Of a stretch of 20,678 bases of DNA, positions 17,581 through 20,678 are shown one piece after another. The DNA lies in the NCBI GenBank assembly GCA_002081555.1, contig MZNV01001423.1:1-20678 (forward strand). Direction: 5' to 3'. Numbering within the stretch: the first letter of the stretch is position 1; each line of letters starts with the position of its first letter. Under the pieces are notes generated by a model that saw only the letters and a list, made by a program, of their open reading frames with translations, was not told where the DNA came from and did no database searches. Position numbers and translations under genes: made by a program. Origin of the DNA: Protostelium mycophagum. Its lineage: Eukaryota; Evosea; Variosea; Protosteliida; Protosteliaceae.

Positions 17581-19413
17581 ATGGCAACCGATCTGCAACC
17601 CACAGCTTCTTTACAAGTCAACATCAAACGATTGTTCAAGAAATTTCCACCACAGTTTAAGAATAGCAACAAAGTCTTGTTATGGAACCTCATGAAAGAA
17701 GACAAGTCACGGTGAGGAAAGTGATCATTTTCTGATCTCATTCTTTCAGAGATTACTCAAATAAATCCATTTCGATCTTACGATACAAATGTGTCGGTGC
17801 ACCGAATACCTCAGCAAACAATTTGGATGTAAAACACCAGGATGGCGCTTTCGCTTTTGCAAAGGTGTGTTGTGTACGACTTCATTTTATCTGATCTGAG
17901 GAAGGTTCCTGAAGACTACCTGGAGTTCCACGTGAACTTTGCTGACGCACACCTCTTTGGATTCTATGGTGGAAGTCTCTTCGCACAGGATGAGCACCAG
18001 GTAAAATTCATTCATCAATACTTAGTATGATCACTTGGATGTGCTTATGTTGGTTGGATCTTCTGATCATAGCTCAATTTCTCATCGACCATACTCTGAA
18101 GAGGTCAGGTGATGGAACATCCTCTTCTCGCTTCGGTCAGAGACCTCCTAGAGTCTATCGACGACCAAAAATCCTCCCCATTAGAAGATAAGGCCCTCGT
18201 GCTGAGCCACCAGAACCCGGAATTCCTCGCCCCGTATACCAACACGAGAGAAGGTCCCACTCCAGTGATCGTTTTAGATGTACCGAGACAGGCGCTCATA
18301 GACACAAGCCCGGGACCCCAAGGAAGTGGGGATTTCATCTTTCAGACATTATTCTTAATAATTTCCAGGTATCTATGGGAACAGTTTCGCTTATGCACCC
18401 AAAGACAGAGTGAGTGATCAATTCAAAAATAATAAATAAAAATTCAAACGCTCATCCATTGTAGATCAAAGAGGCCACCACAGTTTTGACCGCTAAGGTC
18501 TTGTCTGAAGGAAAATACGAACCATTCAGCAACATCATCGCGATTGAGGCGCCGAAATACGGACGCCAAGAGTACCAAAAGGGCGAGATCAACTACATAT
18601 TCTCAACGGCATACAACGCATTCAAAGCCGCGAAGGTCGATTCTTTTAAATTTTTCTCGACCTTCACGACAATCAAAAATCTACACGTTGAATTTTATTT
18701 CTTTGTCAAAGATCTTGATGATGCGACATCACGCATGAACAATTGAGGTTGTAGAGGACGCTGCACAGTGTAATGTAGAGGCAAACTTAACCAAAAATTG
18801 TTTAAATAAGATCTCTTGGTACCAGAATGTGCCACATAACCGTATTTATCTGCTGATGTGCAGCCTCAAAAAAATCTTCAAAACGTTTGACTAATTGAAA
18901 CAGACAATCGCAGAATCCAGAAACAAAAAATGTTCCATTCACACCGGTGAGTTCCCGCCGGATTTGAAATTTGAATTTTGAAATCTGACAGGTAACTGGG
19001 GATGCGGAGCTTACGGAGGGAATCTGGAGATCATGGCGATTTTACAGATCATAGCTGCTAGATTCGCTGGCATTCATCAGTGCGTATCACACTAGTGCAT
19101 TTGCCAAATCTTCAAGCACCTGAATGCGTCTTATCGGTAAACGCAGTTCACGCAGGTCTCAACTATTTGTGCCTGCGGTAAGGAACGTGATAAGACGCAT
19201 TCAGGTCCGATGGCAAAAACGCAAATCTTCACGACGACTGACACCAACAGGTTATTCTACCACGGTATGGACAACAGAGGTATACCCGCCTTCCACCAAG
19301 GGCAGACCTGGGTGGCAGAGCACTGGCCCGCAGGACAAGACATCAACCTTAGCGAATTGCTGGAGAAGGTCTATGGGAACAAGTACAAGTGGGGACAGTC
19401 TAACGGAACATAA
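17581..19413 (+). CDS. poly(ADP-ribose) glycohydrolase (PARG)-like
   Basis: Ten exons (17581-17711, 17750-17866, 17901-18000, 18109-18325, 18369-18409, 18465-18635, 18748-18774, 18904-18946, 18992-19079, 19251-19413) sum to 1098 nt, giving 365 residues. PARG-type macrodomain signatures appear in order. LEFHVNFADAH and FYGGSLFAQDEHQ correspond to the 'vdFAN...GGG....QEE' loop, where the second acidic residue (Glu) is the catalytic one and is kept. CSIHTGNWGCGAYGGN matches the family's TGNWGCGAFGGD, and the protein ends WGQSNGT. PARG removes poly(ADP-ribose) from proteins after DNA damage or stress. The QEE first Glu is Asp. The N-terminal helical region of larger animal PARGs is short here. 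Exon 2/3 and exon 6-8 boundaries are the least certain. Intron 9 holds a long hairpin. Confidence 0.82.
19118..19206. repeat. 89-nt long hairpin inside a PARG-like intron
   Basis: Perfect 18-bp arms (19118-19135, ACCTGAATGCGTCTTATC, and 19189-19206) enclose 53 nt. Inside, GTTC/GAAC and CGCAGG/CCTGCG (19151-19156 with 19172-19177) can pair further. It lies within the 171-nt intron 19080-19250. It could be a small foldback element or a structured intronic RNA; no coding or tRNA features fit. Confidence 0.8.
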
Positions 19414-19743
19414 ATATGTCAACCGGAATGTTTTTGATACTTTGACATTTCTGCATATTTTTTGTGATCCCCGCGGGGATGCATAATTCCTGAACTTCTA
19501 CCCAGTTATCTTGCCCAAATGAGAAAAACCCAGCTTGCATCGGAAAACTCGACCCCAGTTTTCGGCTATTTTCAAGTCGGTTCAAATCGACGTTGACGTC
19601 TTGACACGTCACAGTTTGGAAGGGACCCTTCATCATGGCTTTTTGTAACACGAACATGACACAGACAGGGCTAATTCTCGGAAATGTCACAAACATGTTA
19701 ACCCATGGTGAAATCCAAACAGAAGACACAGCCGAAGACCAAC
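19414..19743. promoter_or_regulatory. intergenic region, promoter of the last gene
   Basis: This 330-bp gap holds the end of the PARG-like transcript and the promoter of the secreted protein. A long minus-strand open frame crosses it (19400-19837) but overlaps the signal-peptide gene and has no recognisable domain, so it is treated as a shadow. I see no other distinct element. Confidence 0.4.
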
Positions 19744-20298
19744 ATGAAAGTAACCACGGTTCTCTTCGTATCCCTGGCACTTGCTGTTTCTGCTGATTAT
19801 CTTTGGAAAATAGAATATTCAGATGCAAGTTGCACAACCGTGACTAAAAACTTCAACTTCGACAAGGCACCGTGCTTCTCAAAGGGAGGATCTAGTGGTC
19901 GCTTTAAGTGCCTGGATGACTGGAAGCATTTAGATGGTAGAGTCATTTTGGAGGCATTCGATGGGGAAAACTGCCAAGGCTCTCTAATAGGATCAAAAGA
20001 GGTCATTCTCCCCCAGAATGGATGTCGTGCTGACGCCGGATATTATAGTCGTACCTTCTGCACAAAGGAGGTCATTCCCCCTCCAAAGAACACAACCACA
20101 GGAGAGACTGGCTCTGTCAAGGTCAACTTTCCTGATAACAATAAGTGCACCCCCGGAACAGCTACAGGGTTCTCTTACAACAAGAAAGGATGCCATTGGA
20201 TGTTCTCCAAACCTCACGTGTGCGCGAGCATTGTCCCAGATGAACTCTTCACCTATGAGCAATGCGCCAACGACTTCGAACCCAGCAAATGGCTATAA
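19744..20298 (+). CDS. secreted protein with ten cysteines, unknown function
   Basis: This is a single-exon gene of 184 residues. MKVTTVLFVSLALAVSA is a clear signal peptide with probable cleavage before DYLW, so I choose the ATG at 19744 over the in-frame one at 19705, which would bury the signal behind 13 polar residues. The mature chain has ten cysteines in two groups of about five, joined by a Pro/Thr-rich linker (PPPKNTTTGETGS) with a possible N-glycosylation site (NTT). The even number of cysteines suggests disulfide bonds and an extracellular or lysosomal place. I do not recognise the family. It is the only intronless gene in the window apart from unresolved fragments, which may mean recent origin or high expression. 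Confidence 0.75.
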   Translation: MKVTTVLFVSLALAVSADYLWKIEYSDASCTTVTKNFNFDKAPCFSKGGSSGRFKCLDDWKHLDGRVILEAFDGENCQGSLIGSKEVILPQNGCRADAGYYSRTFCTKEVIPPPKNTTTGETGSVKVNFPDNNKCTPGTATGFSYNKKGCHWMFSKPHVCASIVPDELFTYEQCANDFEPSKWL

Positions 20299-20678
20299 AG
20301 AATTGGATAAATGATTCTTTCAGATGTCTTTTTACCTCTTTATTACCTCTTTCATGCAGTCATCATGTCAACCTGGCTTGGTTTTCATCAACAGTGGAAA
20401 TAGCGGTTAACGTAGATCTCAATAATTATATCCTATTTCTTCTATTTTTGGATCTGTATATTGCCATGTTGAAGTGTATGCATTTATAACTAATCTTTCC
20501 ACTAAAAATCCCTGAGTCAAATCAACATTTTAGATAAAATGAAATCCTTTTATCTTAAGCTCAGAGGGTGTTATGACATGACATTTTAAATGTAAATAAA
20601 ATAACCAATGCTTTGCAAAGATAAATGCATTACAATAATTGAGGTTATCTCAGATTTTGGAATTGTAGATGATTGTAA
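20299..20678. other. 3' flank to the window edge
   Basis: These 380 bp are AT-rich. AATAAA near 20596 could serve as a distant polyadenylation signal for the secreted-protein gene. A 75-codon plus-strand frame (20262-20489) overlaps that gene's end and shows no domain. I see nothing else. Confidence 0.4.

Noticed and set aside
19118-19206. The intronic hairpin as a tRNA gene
   Set aside because: The long uninterrupted 18-bp stem and the lack of D-, anticodon- and T-arm structure do not fit a tRNA.
17581-19413. A functional link between the PARG-like gene and the RING protein as a PAR-dependent ubiquitin system
   Set aside because: The genes are 3.5 kb apart with three unrelated genes between them, and gene order in such genomes is weak evidence for shared function.
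19400-19837. 145-codon minus-strand open frame
   Set aside because: It overlaps the signal-peptide region of the secreted ten-cysteine gene, has no domain, signal peptide or plausible neighbours, and reads as a shadow.
1-20678. Mobile elements, CRISPR arrays, or a bacterial origin for the transporter or hydrolase folds
   Set aside because: No transposase, reverse transcriptase, terminal repeats with target duplications or spaced direct repeats were seen, and the transporter and hydrolase domains are split by introns of the same type as the neighbouring genes.

Overview
This window looks like nuclear DNA from a compact, intron-dense single-celled eukaryote. Genes lie tens to a few hundred bases apart, and most are cut into many short exons by GT-AG introns of roughly 40-280 bases. 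No operon, ribosome-binding-site or prokaryotic layout is seen. A filamin repeat, a RING finger and a Frizzled-like secreted protein together suggest an amoebozoan, but that is inference from gene content only. Exon sums that come out as whole codons support the models for the PhyH-like gene (339 aa), the transporter (439 aa), the DUF2423/LLPH-like protein (147 aa), archease (182 aa) and the PARG-like gene (365 aa).

Layout, left to right. A possible coding fragment at the edge (1-75) is followed by a plus-strand phytanoyl-CoA-dioxygenase-like gene (150-1907) and a 12-exon major-facilitator transporter of the organophosphate/SLC37 type (2120-4565). A very large minus-strand gene of about 40 exons (14003 down to 4810) fills the middle. 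Divergent from it is a small DUF2423/LLPH-like basic protein (14451-15123), which runs tail-to-tail into a minus-strand archease gene (16290-15172). Divergent from archease, only 78 bp away, is a secreted cysteine-rich, Frizzled-like protein (16369-17135). Then come a 10-exon poly(ADP-ribose) glycohydrolase-like gene (17581-19413) and a single-exon secreted protein with ten cysteines (19744-20298).

The centrepiece is the large minus-strand gene. Its exons join in phase into one protein of roughly 1,650 residues. The order is a ubiquitin-like/PB1-like region, a GTPase-like domain (GPTGGGKS and DVEG motifs), a C3HC4 RING finger, a patatin-like phospholipase domain, a filamin repeat, an OTU-like domain and a Ser/Lys-rich tail. 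The two hydrolase domains look catalytically altered: the patatin nucleophile serine is glycine, and both the OTU catalytic cysteine and histidine are replaced. This suggests a ubiquitin-linked scaffold or sensor that has kept hydrolase folds for binding. The function is inferred, not shown.

Two kinds of non-coding signal recur across genes. One is stereotyped intron ends in transcript sense (TGACTCGTTGTAG and CTGAAATTTCGCAG). The other is six exact copies, in either orientation, of the E2F-like 14-mer TTTTCCCGCCAAAA, all inside introns. No tRNA, rRNA, CRISPR array, transposon or virus-like element was recognised.
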